A DNA stretch of 64,000 nt from Alphaproteobacteria bacterium (GTDB lineage Bacteria > Pseudomonadota > Alphaproteobacteria > Micropepsales > Micropepsaceae). A program made the translations under genes and the position numbers. This document shows, piece by piece, positions 36,166-45,797 of this stretch. Below the pieces are notes generated by a model that was not told where the DNA came from, made no database searches, and saw only the letters and a program-made list of their open reading frames with translations. The first letter of the stretch is position 1. Every line of letters begins with the position of its first letter. The DNA lies in NCBI GenBank assembly GCA_947467345.1, contig CANIHD010000005.1, positions 84,548-148,547 on the forward strand, in the 5' to 3' direction.

Positions 36166-37658
36166 TGGTGCAGCCTGCCGATCCCGCAAAATTCACCCTC
36201 ACCGATGCGCGCGATGCCATCCGCGCCAAGAGCATTTCGTCGCGCGAGCTGACGGAGGCCTGCATTGGCGCCATCGGTGCTGCCCGCTCACTCAATGCGT
36301 TCGTAACCGAAACGCCCGAGCGCGCCATGGAAGGCGCCGCCGAAGCCGATGCACGGATTGCAAAGGGAAGCGCGCGCCCCCTCGAAGGGCTGCCGCTAGC
36401 AATCAAAGATCTCTTCTGCACCAAGGGCGTCCGCACGACAGCCGGCAGCCGCATGCTCGACAATTTCGTGCCGACCTATGAATCGACCGTCACGCAGAAC
36501 ATTTGGGACGCCGGCGCAGTGCTGCTCGGCAAGACAAATATGGACGAGTTCGCAATGGGCTCTTCCAACGAGACCAGCTTCTTCGGTCCGGTGATCAATC
36601 CGTGGCGTGCACGCGGGCGCAACGAAGACCTCGTCCCCGGAGGATCGTCCGGCGGATCGGCCGCCTCGGTCGCCGGCGATCTTTGTCTTGCCGCGACTGG
36701 AACGGACACCGGCGGTTCGATCCGTCAGCCTGCAGCCGTCACCGGCACGGTCGGGATCAAACCAACTTATGGCCGCTGCTCGCGCTGGGGCATCATCGCG
36801 TTCGCGTCGTCGCTCGACCAGGCCGGGCCGATGACGAAGACTGTCGCCGATGCCGCGCTGATGCTGCAGGTGATGGCGGGACACGATCCCAAGGATTCCA
36901 CCAGCGTGGATATTCCGGTGCCGGATTATTCCGCCGGGTTGGAAGGAAGCATCAAGGGATTGCGGGTCGGCATTCCGAAGGAATACCGCATCGATGGCGC
37001 GCCGCCCGAAATTGATACGCTGTGGGCCAAGGGCGCTTCATGGCTCAAATCGCAAGGCGCCGAGATCGTCGACGTCTCCCTCCCGCACACGAAATACGCG
37101 CTGCCTGTCTATTATATAGTGGCGCCCGCCGAGGCCTCCTCGAATCTTGCGCGCTATGACGGTGTACGCTTCGGCCATCGCACCGAATCCCCTCGCGATC
37201 TCTTGGAGCTTTACGAGAAGAGCCGCGCCGAGGGTTTCGGCCGTGAAGTGAAGCGCCGGATCATCATCGGCACCTATGTTCTCTCGTCCGGCTATTACGA
37301 TGCCTATTATGTGCGAGCGCAAAAACTGCGCACGCTGATCGCGCAGGATTTCACCAGGGCTTTCGAAGCTTGCGATGTGCTGCTGACGCCGTCGACGCCG
37401 TCGGCTGCGTTCGCCGTCAACTCCAAGACCGCCGATCCGGTGTCCATGTATCTGAACGACGTGTTCACCGTGACGGTGAACCTGGCCGGACTGCCGGGAT
37501 TATCCGTGCCGGCCGGACTTTCATCAGAAGGTTTGCCATTGGGTCTACAGGTGATCGGCAAGGCGTTTGACGAGGCAACGGTGTTGAAGGCCGGGCGCGC
37601 CATAGAACGCGCTGCTGATTTCAAGCATGATGTTTCGCGGTGGTGGAGCACACGATGA
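36165..37658 (+). CDS. gatA: Asp/Glu-tRNA amidotransferase subunit A
   Basis: 497 residues; the amidase-signature subunit that releases ammonia from glutamine. The catalytic triad is visible: Lys in [12 protein letters not shown], and the two serines in [13 protein letters not shown] and [13 protein letters not shown]. Length is normal. It overlaps gatC by one base and gatB by four, so the three genes are one coupled unit. Confidence 0.96.
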   Translation: MVQPADPAKFTLTDARDAIRAKSISSRELTEACIGAIGAARSLNAFVTETPERAMEGAAEADARIAKGSARPLEGLPLAIKDLFCTKGVRTTAGSRMLDNFVPTYESTVTQNIWDAGAVLLGKTNMDEFAMGSSNETSFFGPVINPWRARGRNEDLVPGGSSGGSAASVAGDLCLAATGTDTGGSIRQPAAVTGTVGIKPTYGRCSRWGIIAFASSLDQAGPMTKTVADAALMLQVMAGHDPKDSTSVDIPVPDYSAGLEGSIKGLRVGIPKEYRIDGAPPEIDTLWAKGASWLKSQGAEIVDVSLPHTKYALPVYYIVAPAEASSNLARYDGVRFGHRTESPRDLLELYEKSRAEGFGREVKRRIIIGTYVLSSGYYDAYYVRAQKLRTLIAQDFTRAFEACDVLLTPSTPSAAFAVNSKTADPVSMYLNDVFTVTVNLAGLPGLSVPAGLSSEGLPLGLQVIGKAFDEATVLKAGRAIERAADFKHDVSRWWSTR

Positions 37659-39133
37659 GCACGCGCAAGGCGCGCCCCATCAACGGCGCAACCGGACCAT
37701 GGGAAATCGTGATCGGCATGGAGGTCCATGCCCAGGTCGCTTCCAACGCGAAATTGTTTTCCGGCGCCTCCACGAAATTCGGCGCGGAGCCGAATGCCAA
37801 TGTCAGCCTGGTCGATGCCGCCATGCCGGGCATGTTGCCGGTCATCAACCGCGTCGCGGTGGAGCAGGCGGTTCGTACCGGCCTCGGACTTAAAGCGCAG
37901 ATCAATCTGAGTTCAGTGTTCGACCGGAAGAACTATTTCTATCCCGATCTGCCGGCCGGCTATCAGATCTCGCAATACAAGCAGCCCATCGTCGGTGAGG
38001 GCGAACTCGTCATCGATTTGGAAGGCGGCGACTCCGTCCATGTCGGCATCGAGCGCCTGCATCTCGAACAGGACGCCGGCAAGAGCCTGCACGATCAGCA
38101 TCCCGACTATACCTATGTCGATCTCAACCGCGCCGGCGTGGCTCTGATGGAAATCGTGTCCAAACCGGACATGCGCTCCGCCGAGGAAGCGGCTGGCTTC
38201 CTGCACAAATTGCGTTCGATCTTGCGCTATCTCGGGACTTGCGACGGCAATATGGAGGAGGGCTCCATGCGCGCCGACGTCAACGTTTCGGTTCGCCGGC
38301 CGGGCGAAGCACTCGGAACACGTTGCGAAATCAAGAATGTGAATTCGGTGCGCTTTGTCGGACAAGCGGTCGAATACGAAGCTCGCCGTCAGGTGGACGT
38401 GATCGAAGCTGGCGGTACCATCCGCCAGGAAACCCGCCTGTTCGATGCGCGTTTGGGTGAAACGCGGCCCATGCGTTCCAAGGAAGAAGCCCACGATTAT
38501 CGCTATTTTCCCGATCCCGATTTGATGCCGCTGGTGCTCGATCAGGCTCGCGTTGACGAGATTGCGGCGACCCTGCCGGAGCTTCCCGACGAGAAGAAAA
38601 CGCGCTTCATCGCTTCCGGACTTTCCGCCTATGACGCCGGTGTTCTGGTGGCGGAACGCGAGACGGCTGACTATTTCGAAGAGATGATTGCGACCGGCGC
38701 CGAAGCGAAAGCCTCCGCGAACTGGCTGATCAACGAATATTTCGGACGTCTTAATCGCGAGGGTTTGACTCTTGCCGACGCGCCGGTATCGGCGCGGGCG
38801 AACAGCCAGATCGTTCAGATGGTGACCTCCAATCTAATTTCCGGAAAGATCGCGAAGGACGTGCTCGATATCGTTTGGCATGAGCGCGATGCCGATCCGA
38901 TGGTCGTCGTAGAGGCTCGCGGTTTGCGCCAAGTGAACGACGAGGGTGCCATCATCACCGCCATCGAAGCCGTCATCGCCGCAAATCCACAGAAGGTGGA
39001 AGAGCTGAAAGCGAAACCGAAACTCGCCGGATGGTTTGTCGGTCAGGTGATGAAGCAGACCGGCGGAAAGGCAAATCCGCAGTCGGTGAATGCGATTTTG
39101 AAGAAGCGTTTGGACATCTCCGACGAGGGGTGA
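37655..39133 (+). CDS. gatB: Asp/Glu-tRNA amidotransferase subunit B
   Basis: 492 residues from ATG 37655, chosen because it overlaps the gatA stop as ATGA (the frame is open five codons upstream). GatB binds the mischarged tRNA and carries out kinase and transamidase steps. Typical segments are [48 protein letters not shown] and [10 protein letters not shown], with the C-terminal helical YqeY-like domain ending NAILKKRLD. It is followed by about 240 bases before the next gene. Confidence 0.96.
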   Translation: MSTRKARPINGATGPWEIVIGMEVHAQVASNAKLFSGASTKFGAEPNANVSLVDAAMPGMLPVINRVAVEQAVRTGLGLKAQINLSSVFDRKNYFYPDLPAGYQISQYKQPIVGEGELVIDLEGGDSVHVGIERLHLEQDAGKSLHDQHPDYTYVDLNRAGVALMEIVSKPDMRSAEEAAGFLHKLRSILRYLGTCDGNMEEGSMRADVNVSVRRPGEALGTRCEIKNVNSVRFVGQAVEYEARRQVDVIEAGGTIRQETRLFDARLGETRPMRSKEEAHDYRYFPDPDLMPLVLDQARVDEIAATLPELPDEKKTRFIASGLSAYDAGVLVAERETADYFEEMIATGAEAKASANWLINEYFGRLNREGLTLADAPVSARANSQIVQMVTSNLISGKIAKDVLDIVWHERDADPMVVVEARGLRQVNDEGAIITAIEAVIAANPQKVEELKAKPKLAGWFVGQVMKQTGGKANPQSVNAILKKRLDISDEG

Positions 39134-39287
39134 TTCGCGCCGATCTGCGCATTTTTCCATTCAGGGGGTGTTGTCAAGACATCCGCGCGGATTTTGATCC
39201 GCATACAGACGAACGCCGAAAGATCAATAAATATAGGTGTTTTATGACAAGCGCCGAATCGAGCCGGAAGCGGTCAACCCCCTGGTA

Positions 39288-39316
39288 TTGCTTCATTAAC
39301 TTAATCTCCCCATATT
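39288..39316 (+). promoter_or_regulatory. Candidate promoter of the H1-like gene
   Basis: TTGCTT, a 17-base spacer and CATATT in an A/T-rich patch lie 62 bases before the H1-like gene start. Both boxes are partial matches. The rest of 39134-39377 shows only a weak GCGC hairpin after gatB and no supported gene. Confidence 0.35.
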
Positions 39317-39377
39317 TTTCCACGTTTTTGGGGAATGCGTGTTGCAAGCCCCTAAACTAAGTAGAGGGAGTCGTTAC

Positions 39378-39626
39378 ATGCCGATGACTGCAAAAAAGAA
39401 GCCGACCCGTAAGAAAGTCTCGAAGAAGAAGCCGACCGTCCGTAAGGCCGCCGTGAAGAAGCCGGCGCGCAAGACGGCGAAAAAGAAAGTCGCGAAGAAG
39501 AAAACCGCGAAGCGCAAAGTCGCCAAAAAAGCGGCAAAAAAGCCGGCACGCAAAGCAGCGAAAAAGCGTAAACCTGCCAAAAAGCGGGCCAAAAAGGCTG
39601 CTGCTCCGGCTGCAGCGCCAATGTAA
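39378..39626 (+). CDS. Histone H1-like lysine/alanine-rich protein
   Basis: 82 residues, more than a third lysine, with Ala/Pro/Arg making up most of the rest, in imperfect KKPARKAAKK-type repeats. Such low-complexity basic proteins resemble the C-terminal tail of eukaryotic histone H1 and bacterial H1-like DNA-binding proteins, which compact DNA. ATG 39378 has AGAGGGAG upstream. A strong terminator follows at 39704. Both the promoter region and the terminator point to a single-gene unit. Function is inferred from composition only. Confidence 0.8.
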   Translation: MPMTAKKKPTRKKVSKKKPTVRKAAVKKPARKTAKKKVAKKKTAKRKVAKKAAKKPARKAAKKRKPAKKRAKKAAAPAAAPM

Positions 39627-39703
39627 ATCACCCTCGGGTGGTTTAAGGCAAAGGCCGCGGTTCCTCTCTGAGGGCCGCGGCCCGCCTGCTTAAGGATCTC
39701 AGG

Positions 39704-39735
39704 GGCCTCACCGCATATGCAGGGAGGCCTTTTTT
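39704..39735 (+). terminator. Intrinsic terminator after the H1-like gene
   Basis: GGCCTC (39704-39709) pairs with GAGGCC (39724-39729), followed by six T. A second GC-rich inverted repeat (GGCCGCGG / CCGCGGCC) lies just before it, near 39653-39682. Confidence 0.8.
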
Positions 39736-39784
39736 GTTGCCTCCGCTTGCATGGGCCTATGGCGCGGGCGTTATGATCGCCGCC

Positions 39785-40561
39785 ATGGCAAAGCCGAAAA
39801 CCAAATCCAAACCACCCCTACCGAAGCCAACCGCGCGCAACGTCCGTAAAACCTCACCGCCGGCGAAGCCTATCTCGCTGTATTTTTGGCCGACGCCGAA
39901 CGGCAAGAAGATCGCCATCATGTTGGAGGAGACGGGCCTCTCTTACGTGTTGCAGCCGGTCAACATCGGGCGCGGCGAGCAGTTCAAGCCCGAATTTCTC
40001 GCCATCTCACCCAACAACCGGATGCCCGCGATCGTCGATCCGGAGGGACCGGGTGGAAAGCCGATCTCCGTCTTCGAGTCCGGTGCCATCCTGCAATATC
40101 TCGGGCGCAAATCGGGTCGCTTCTATCCTGTGGCCGACCGCGCGCGTGTCGCCGTTGAGGAATGGCTCTATTGGCAGGTCGGTGGGCTCGGACCGATGGC
40201 CGGGCAGGTACATCATTTCCGCAACTACGTGACCGAGCCGCAGCCTTACGCCACGCAGCGCTACATAAATGAAGTGAACCGCCTTTACGGCGTGATGGAT
40301 AGGCGCCTTGGCAGCCGCGATTATCTCGCGGGTAGCTATTCAATCGCCGACATGGCCGCTTTCCCGTGGGCGGTGGGCGCAGAATCCAAAGGTCAAAACA
40401 TCGACGATTTTCCGAACGTGAAAGCATGGATCGAGCGCGTTGGTCGTCGCTCAGCAGTGATACGCGGCATGCATGTCGGTGCGGAATTACGCTCTGCGAC
40501 TTACTCACTTCGTGACGATGAAGAGGCGAAGAAAATTCTCTTCGGCCAAAGATCGCGATAA
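39785..40561 (+). CDS. Glutathione S-transferase family protein, YfcG/Nu-like
   Basis: 258 residues from ATG 39785. The first 30 residues are a K/P-rich extension (MAKPKTKSKPPLPKPTARNV). A thioredoxin-like N-domain follows (ISLYFWPTPNGKKIAIMLEE) with the SPNNRMPAIVD and VFESGAILQYLG glutathione-binding blocks. The C-terminal helical domain contains YLAGSYSIADMAAFPW. This pattern matches Nu-class enzymes such as YfcG and YghU, which act on disulfides more than by conjugation. It is co-directional with the H1-like gene but separated by a terminator. Confidence 0.88.
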   Translation: MAKPKTKSKPPLPKPTARNVRKTSPPAKPISLYFWPTPNGKKIAIMLEETGLSYVLQPVNIGRGEQFKPEFLAISPNNRMPAIVDPEGPGGKPISVFESGAILQYLGRKSGRFYPVADRARVAVEEWLYWQVGGLGPMAGQVHHFRNYVTEPQPYATQRYINEVNRLYGVMDRRLGSRDYLAGSYSIADMAAFPWAVGAESKGQNIDDFPNVKAWIERVGRRSAVIRGMHVGAELRSATYSLRDDEEAKKILFGQRSR

Positions 40562-40588
40562 CAGCGCTCGCGCTAATGCCTAACGCGC

Positions 40589-40617
40589 GTTAACGAAACA
40601 TGAATTTCATCGTTAAC
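40589..40617. repeat. Inverted repeat GTTAACGA-N13-TCGTTAAC
   Basis: Perfect 8-base arms at 40589-40596 and 40610-40617 lie with their centres 21 bases apart, about two helical turns. The repeat sits in the gap between the GST gene and the small Sel1 gene, about 85 bases before the latter. Spacing and symmetry suggest a dimer-binding operator. No regulator can be assigned. Confidence 0.4.
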
Positions 40618-40701
40618 GTATCTTTAGCTTGATCGTCCCCAACATATGCATGCGCGAAAACGCAATGAAAAAGCGGGCTCGCGCATCGCGGAGGGGATTA
40701 C

Positions 40702-40971
40702 ATGGCTTATGTTGATTTCGATGCGCTGCGGCAGTTCGAAGTGGACGCCAAATGCGGCCGCGCCGAAGCGCTTTACAATCTTGGACTCGCGTATTCGACG
40801 GGGCAGGGCGTGGCGGTGGATTATGTCGCCGCCCACAAATGGTTCAATCTGGCGGCGATGAAAGGTGTCGACGAAGCGTGTGCATGGCGGGCGCAATTGT
40901 CGGCCGAGATGAGCGCTCCTCAGATCGCCGAGGCGCAACGCCTCGCGCGCGATTGGCTGCGCGTAGCCTAA
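40702..40971 (+). CDS. Small Sel1-repeat protein
   Basis: 89 residues with one clear Sel1/TPR-like repeat (AEALYNLGLAYSTGQGVAVD, then YVAAHKWFNLAAMKG) flanked by helical sequence. No signal peptide, so cytoplasmic. The GGAGGGG ribosome site is strong. Sel1 repeats mediate protein-protein contacts; the partner is unknown. Its stop overlaps the stop of the convergent hydrolase gene. Confidence 0.8.
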   Translation: MAYVDFDALRQFEVDAKCGRAEALYNLGLAYSTGQGVAVDYVAAHKWFNLAAMKGVDEACAWRAQLSAEMSAPQIAEAQRLARDWLRVA

Positions 40972-41837
40972 TAGTCTTCCAGCGTTCCCAGGAAATCGTC
41001 GATCGCCGTGAGCGCTTCAGGCTCGTCCAAGAACGGCACATGGCCGCGATTAGGGACCACCGCAACATGAAGGTCGAGCTTCATCTCTTTCATCTTCTCG
41101 ACGGTTTCCGCCGATAGAAGATCGGAATTCTCGCCCCGTATCACCAGCGTGGGGCATCCCAGAACATTGTCGAATAGAGGCCATAGGCCGGACGGCGTAC
41201 CAGCTTGGCGGTTGCGGGTGGACATCCGCATGGCGTCGCCGATTTTCGGATCGTAATCGGGTTTCAGAACACCGCCCTCTTCGCGGTAGAGCGCGTGGGC
41301 GAAAATAAGCCAGCGCTCTTGGGGCACCCCCGGAAACATCGCACCGTATTTCACCTCCAGCGCCGCCGCGGCCGCATCCCAACTGGGTTGGCTAGGCTCA
41401 TTGCCGACCGATTCCAGGATGCGGTCGAGGCCGGTGGGGCTAAGTTCGGCGCCGAGGTCGTTATGAATCAAGGCCGATACGACACCGGGGAACGTTCCCA
41501 TCAACATGCCGATGATGGCGCCGCGCGAACTGCCCAGCACCACGACGCGGGGGACGCCTGCATCGTCCATCAAGCGGGTCATGTCGGCGGCTTCGAGCTG
41601 CACCGAATAATTCTTCCATTGCGGATCATATGCGGACCTGCCGCGCCCGCGCAGATCGGCCGTAAGAACGCGCCGCGTCCGCGCCAGATGCGACGCTACC
41701 GCTTCGAAATCGCGTGAATTGCGCGTGAGTCCGGGAATGCAAAGAACCGGCGTCGGCTCCCATGGGCCGGAATAGTCTCGATAATAGAGCTTCAGCCCCT
41801 CCGAGGAGCTGTAGAAACGCTCTTGATATTCCTGCAT
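40968..41837 (-). CDS. Alpha/beta hydrolase
   Basis: 289 residues from ATG 41837 (MQEYQERFYSSSEGLKLYY). The alpha/beta fold has the oxyanion region CIPGLTRNSRDF, then RGRGRSAYDP. The nucleophile elbow is VLGSSRGAIIGM (Ser in GSSRG). Later come an acidic RGENSDLL and the catalytic His in PNRGHVPFLDE. The substrate cannot be told from the sequence; esterase, epoxide hydrolase-like and lactonase roles are all possible. The two stops of this gene and the Sel1 gene overlap tail to tail. Confidence 0.85.
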   Translation of the reverse strand: MQEYQERFYSSSEGLKLYYRDYSGPWEPTPVLCIPGLTRNSRDFEAVASHLARTRRVLTADLRGRGRSAYDPQWKNYSVQLEAADMTRLMDDAGVPRVVVLGSSRGAIIGMLMGTFPGVVSALIHNDLGAELSPTGLDRILESVGNEPSQPSWDAAAAALEVKYGAMFPGVPQERWLIFAHALYREEGGVLKPDYDPKIGDAMRMSTRNRQAGTPSGLWPLFDNVLGCPTLVIRGENSDLLSAETVEKMKEMKLDLHVAVVPNRGHVPFLDEPEALTAIDDFLGTLEDY

Positions 41838-41945
41838 CGCAATTCCGGATATTGGTCGAACGGGTGCGCCTGACGAAGGCACACGCCGTCCCTAACCCTC
41901 CGCAGCCTGCGCCGCAAGCGTTACCGCCAAAACCTAGGTGAGCGA

Positions 41946-44243
41946 CTAGGGCGTGTTCTGAAGCTCGTTGCGCACGATCACGGCTGAGGGCGCATTGGGG
42001 CGGTAAAGATCGGCGACAATCTGCAGCTGCGCTTCGCGCCCCGAGAGCCGGTTGCGATAGACATTGGTGTTCTCCAAGACGCGCTGAACGTAATTACGTG
42101 TCTCAGCGAAGGGGATCAATTCCACCCAATCGATGGGGTCGAGAACACCGTCGCGCGGATCGCCGAATATGTTGATCCAATTGCGCACACTTCCCGATCC
42201 GGCGTTGTAGGAGGCGATCACGAGAATATACGAACCACCCCAATCGTTCAGAAGATCGTCGAGATGGGCGATCCCAAGGCGCATATTATATTGTGGCTCG
42301 CCCAGCCGGTTTGCGTTGTAGGTGACGCCGATCTGGCGGGCGGTGGCGCGTGCCGTTCCAGGCATCAGCTGCATAAGCCCGCGCGCGCCGGCGGTGCTTG
42401 TGGCGCCGGGATCAAATTCGCTTTCCTGACGGGTCAATCCGAGCACCAAAGCGGGCTCGACAGTGGTGTTCGCGACCTTCGGCATCTCGACCAGCGGCAC
42501 GAAATGCGGCACCAGAACGACATTCTTGTAACTTGCGACTTTCGCAATCCTGAGCGCGGCGGCACGGTCTCCCGCTGCCGCCATGAAATCGGCGAGCAGC
42601 ATGAAATAGCCGGGCGTTTCGGTTTCATTGGCTATGCTAATGGCGAAGATGCGCAGCAGCGTCCGCTGCCCGAGATCGGCGAAGATGCGCATCGCGCGCA
42701 CGCGCTCGTCATTATCGAAGGCGGGTTTTACCGCCGCGATATCCGCGAATGTGTTGGTCAGGTTGATGGTCGGTGCAATGTCAACGCGTGCCAGCGCGAG
42801 CTGGCCGTAATAGGTGCCTGGATCGGTGGCCGCTTTGCGATAGGCCGCGACCGCATCGGCATGGCGGCCCAATGCCTCTTGCGAGCGCCCGACCCAGTAT
42901 TGCGCACGGGCGCGGCTGATCGGCAGCGACACCGCGCCGGCCATGCGCTGGAAGTGCTGCAGAGCAATGTCGGCTTTACTGAGCCGGCGAAGCGCAATCC
43001 ACCCAGAAAGAAATTCGGCGTCGGCAAGGCTGCCGCCGGCCGTAAGGCCATGCTGTGAGACAAGCTGATAGGCGATGTCGTCACGCCGCGCCTTGAGCGC
43101 ATCGCGCGCCATGATGTGACGTTCGGGCCAGGTGCGAGTCGCATCCACCGTACCGGACCCGATGCGTATCATCGCGGTCCATGCTTCTTCGTCGCGTCCC
43201 CCGGCCCGGCGAAGCGCTCGCGCCATTTCGAAAATGTAGCGAGGGTCGTTGGCGACCGCGGGGCTGAGCGACGATGTCGCCGCTAAAGCCTGCGCCGGCT
43301 TGGTTTTAAAATCCAGGCGCGCGCGCGCCAATGCCTGCGTACCGGCATCGACATATTGCATCAGCCTCGTGGCCTTGCCGATGCCTTCGGTAGATAGAAT
43401 TCGTTCCAGCCGAGCGCGGTGATCGTCGAGAGTCAGCATCGAGCCGTAAGCCGCGCAAATATTCGCTTCTTGCGTCGGCGTCAGTGCGGCACCCACCCAA
43501 AGCTTACGGATCAGGGCTGCGCCGGCATCGTTGTGACCGCTCGCGGTGAGGGCGGCAGCGAGGCGCAAGGCGCCATCAGTCGAAACTGGCGTGCGCGAGC
43601 CATACCAGGTGACAATTTGCGCTGGCGGCAGATCAGCGGGCATCGCCTTCTCGGCGCGCGCCAGCATTTGGTCGCGGCGCGGCCAATTCGGATGCTGGTA
43701 GAGGAAAGTGCTTATGGCGGCAAAGCTTGCACCGCTTGTCTCATCCAATAGATAACGCCACTGGACGGTGAGTTTGGCGAGCGGATCATTGCCTTGCGCG
43801 GAAAACCTCAGCGCGGAAACCCAGTCGTTGCGGTCCGCCGCATTGTGGGCATCCAAAAACAATCGGTGATCGGCAGTGCTGAGGGCCGGGCCGCCGACCG
43901 CAACAATGGTAGGCGGTTGTTCGCCCGGCGCTGTCAGCGGGTCGCCTTCGCTGCGAACCGGCGCCATCGAAGAGGCCGGCGAATCGCCATCGCTGCGAAC
44001 GGGCGCCATCGTATAAGCCAGGGGGTCGCCTTCGCTACGCACCGGCGCCATCGTGTAAGGCAGAGGATCGCCACTGCCTCGCAAGGGCGTCGGCATCTCC
44101 GAATCGGTCACTTCAGGTGCGGCGTCGCGCGAGCTTTCGAGTTGCGCCAGGCCGGGCGCTCGGCCATCAACCGCCAGAAACGCCACCGCAAGGGACGCCA
44201 GGGCCGTCGCCCGTGGGGCGCTGAAATTTTTACGCATACGCAT
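41946..44243 (-). CDS. Soluble lytic transglycosylase, Slt-like
   Basis: 765 residues from ATG 44243. A signal peptide (ATALASLAVAFLAVDGRAPG) is followed by a low-complexity stretch of three 14-residue repeats (GDPLPYTMAPVRSE type). A long alpha-helical superhelical region follows, then a C-terminal GH23 domain with LTRQESEFDPGATSTAGARG (catalytic Glu in RQESEF), LMQLMPGTA and ASYNAGSGSVRNW. It cleaves peptidoglycan glycan strands to 1,6-anhydro products in the periplasm. It is divergent from dapA, with about 190 bases between the starts. Confidence 0.92.
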   Translation of the reverse strand: MRMRKNFSAPRATALASLAVAFLAVDGRAPGLAQLESSRDAAPEVTDSEMPTPLRGSGDPLPYTMAPVRSEGDPLAYTMAPVRSDGDSPASSMAPVRSEGDPLTAPGEQPPTIVAVGGPALSTADHRLFLDAHNAADRNDWVSALRFSAQGNDPLAKLTVQWRYLLDETSGASFAAISTFLYQHPNWPRRDQMLARAEKAMPADLPPAQIVTWYGSRTPVSTDGALRLAAALTASGHNDAGAALIRKLWVGAALTPTQEANICAAYGSMLTLDDHRARLERILSTEGIGKATRLMQYVDAGTQALARARLDFKTKPAQALAATSSLSPAVANDPRYIFEMARALRRAGGRDEEAWTAMIRIGSGTVDATRTWPERHIMARDALKARRDDIAYQLVSQHGLTAGGSLADAEFLSGWIALRRLSKADIALQHFQRMAGAVSLPISRARAQYWVGRSQEALGRHADAVAAYRKAATDPGTYYGQLALARVDIAPTINLTNTFADIAAVKPAFDNDERVRAMRIFADLGQRTLLRIFAISIANETETPGYFMLLADFMAAAGDRAAALRIAKVASYKNVVLVPHFVPLVEMPKVANTTVEPALVLGLTRQESEFDPGATSTAGARGLMQLMPGTARATARQIGVTYNANRLGEPQYNMRLGIAHLDDLLNDWGGSYILVIASYNAGSGSVRNWINIFGDPRDGVLDPIDWVELIPFAETRNYVQRVLENTNVYRNRLSGREAQLQIVADLYRPNAPSAVIVRNELQNTP
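43942..44067. repeat. Three 42-base direct repeats within the slt-like gene
   Basis: Units start at TCGCC 43942, 43984 and 44026, with a partial fourth at 44068. They encode 14-residue repeats of the form MAPVRSEGDPLxYT just after the signal peptide. Units differ by several substitutions, so they are not a fresh expansion. Confidence 0.85.
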
Positions 44244-44430
44244 GGTGCCCTTGCTTGTTGTCGAAGGTCGAACCCGCGACACTATAAGAGTCTAAAAAGG
44301 ATACCGTTTCCTATCACGTGGTACCAGATACTCGGAAAAACGTGATCCGTTCCTGAGGCAGCGATTCATCTTTGCGGCGGCATTAAGGGGGCGTTAAGGT
44401 CGCGCGCATTTTTGACGAGAGCAGCGACAC

Positions 44431-45324
44431 ATGGCGGGGCTTCACGACCGCATCAAGGGTTCCATCACCGCATTGATAACGCCGATGAAGAGCGGCGACC
44501 TCGACGAGTCGGCGCTTTTGCGTCTGGTCGATTGGCAAATCGCGCAAGGCACGACGGGATTGGTTCCTGTCGGCACCACCGGCGAATCGCCGACACTCAG
44601 CCATGACGAGCATATGCGCGTCGTGGAACTCACCGTTGATACGGCGCGCGGCCGGGTTCCGGTTATCGCGGGCGCCGGATCGAATTCCACGGCAGAGGCG
44701 GTCGCGCTCACTCGGCACGCCAAGGAAGTTGGGGCCGACGCCGTATTGTCCGTCGCGCCTTATTACAACAAGCCGACACAGGAAGGTCTGTATCAGCATT
44801 TCGCTACCATCGCGGAGGCGGTTGATATTCCGATCATCCTTTACAATATCCCGGGCCGCAGCATCGTGGAGGTCTCGGTGGAGACGATGGTGCGTCTCGC
44901 GAAAATCGCGAACATCATCGGGGTCAAAGACGCCACCGGAAACATGGCCCGCGCCAGCCGCGACCGCCGCGCATTGCCGAAGGATTTCATTTTGCTCTCG
45001 GGTGACGATCCCAACACGCTTGGTTACATGGCGCATGGCGGGCAGGGCTGTATTTCGGTCACCTCGAATGTGGCACCGCGCGCTTGCGCGGAATTCCAGA
45101 CAGCATGCCTTGCCGGGGATTACGCCACCGCGCTGAAATTGCAGGACCGGCTTATGCCGTTGCACGACGCGTTGTTCTGCGAGGCGTCGCCGGCACCCAC
45201 GAAATACGCCGCCTCCTTGCTGGGCCTGTGCGAGGAAGATGTCCGCCTGCCCATCGTTCCTGTGAGCGAAGGCGGCCGCGAAATCGTGCGCCGTGGCATG
45301 CGCGAGGCTGGCCTCCTCAACTGA
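44431..45324 (+). CDS. dapA: 4-hydroxy-tetrahydrodipicolinate synthase
   Basis: Condenses pyruvate with aspartate semialdehyde, the first committed step to lysine and diaminopimelate. 297 residues. The class I aldolase signature is present: [17 protein letters not shown], catalytic Tyr in [12 protein letters not shown], Schiff-base Lys in [11 protein letters not shown], and LLSGDDPN. The stop overlaps the smpB start as ATGA, a common pairing in this class. Confidence 0.96.
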   Translation: MAGLHDRIKGSITALITPMKSGDLDESALLRLVDWQIAQGTTGLVPVGTTGESPTLSHDEHMRVVELTVDTARGRVPVIAGAGSNSTAEAVALTRHAKEVGADAVLSVAPYYNKPTQEGLYQHFATIAEAVDIPIILYNIPGRSIVEVSVETMVRLAKIANIIGVKDATGNMARASRDRRALPKDFILLSGDDPNTLGYMAHGGQGCISVTSNVAPRACAEFQTACLAGDYATALKLQDRLMPLHDALFCEASPAPTKYAASLLGLCEEDVRLPIVPVSEGGREIVRRGMREAGLLN

Positions 45325-45797
45325 TGGCAAAAAAGAAAGCGCCTGACCTTAAGGTGGTCGCCGACAATCGGAAGGCACGCCACACCTATTTCATCGAGTC
45401 TAGCCTCGAAGCCGGTGTGATGCTGACCGGTAGCGAGGTGAAATCCTTACGCTCCGGCAAGGCGACGATTGGCGAGTCTTACGCGCAGGCGAAGGACGGC
45501 GAGATCTTTCTCGTGAACGCCTATATCCCAGAATACACCGAGGCCAATCGGTTCAACCATGAGCCGCGGCGGCCGCGAAAACTCCTGGTGCGGGGACACG
45601 AGGTGCGGCGTCTTTCCATCGCGATTCAGCGCGAAGGCATGACGCTGATTCCGCTGAAAATCTATTTCAACCCGCGCGGCATCGCGAAGGTCGAACTCGG
45701 CCTCGCCAAAGGCAAGAAGCTGCACGATAAGCGCGAGACCGAAAAACAGCGCGATTGGGCGCGCGACAAAGCCCGCCTGATGCGCGCCAAAGGCTAG
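45324..45797 (+). CDS. smpB: SsrA-binding protein SmpB
   Basis: 157 residues; binds tmRNA and delivers it to stalled ribosomes. ATG 45324 overlaps the dapA stop. Core motifs are [20 protein letters not shown] and [17 protein letters not shown], with [10 protein letters not shown], and the basic C-terminal tail ([20 protein letters not shown]) that enters the mRNA channel. No tmRNA gene is visible in this window. The stop overlaps the convergent acetyltransferase stop within CTAG. Confidence 0.96.
   Translation: MAKKKAPDLKVVADNRKARHTYFIESSLEAGVMLTGSEVKSLRSGKATIGESYAQAKDGEIFLVNAYIPEYTEANRFNHEPRRPRKLLVRGHEVRRLSIAIQREGMTLIPLKIYFNPRGIAKVELGLAKGKKLHDKRETEKQRDWARDKARLMRAKG

Noticed and set aside
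39244..39360. 38-codon open frame between gatB and the H1-like gene
   Set aside because: No Shine-Dalgarno sequence, no similarity, and it overlaps the candidate promoter of the next gene.
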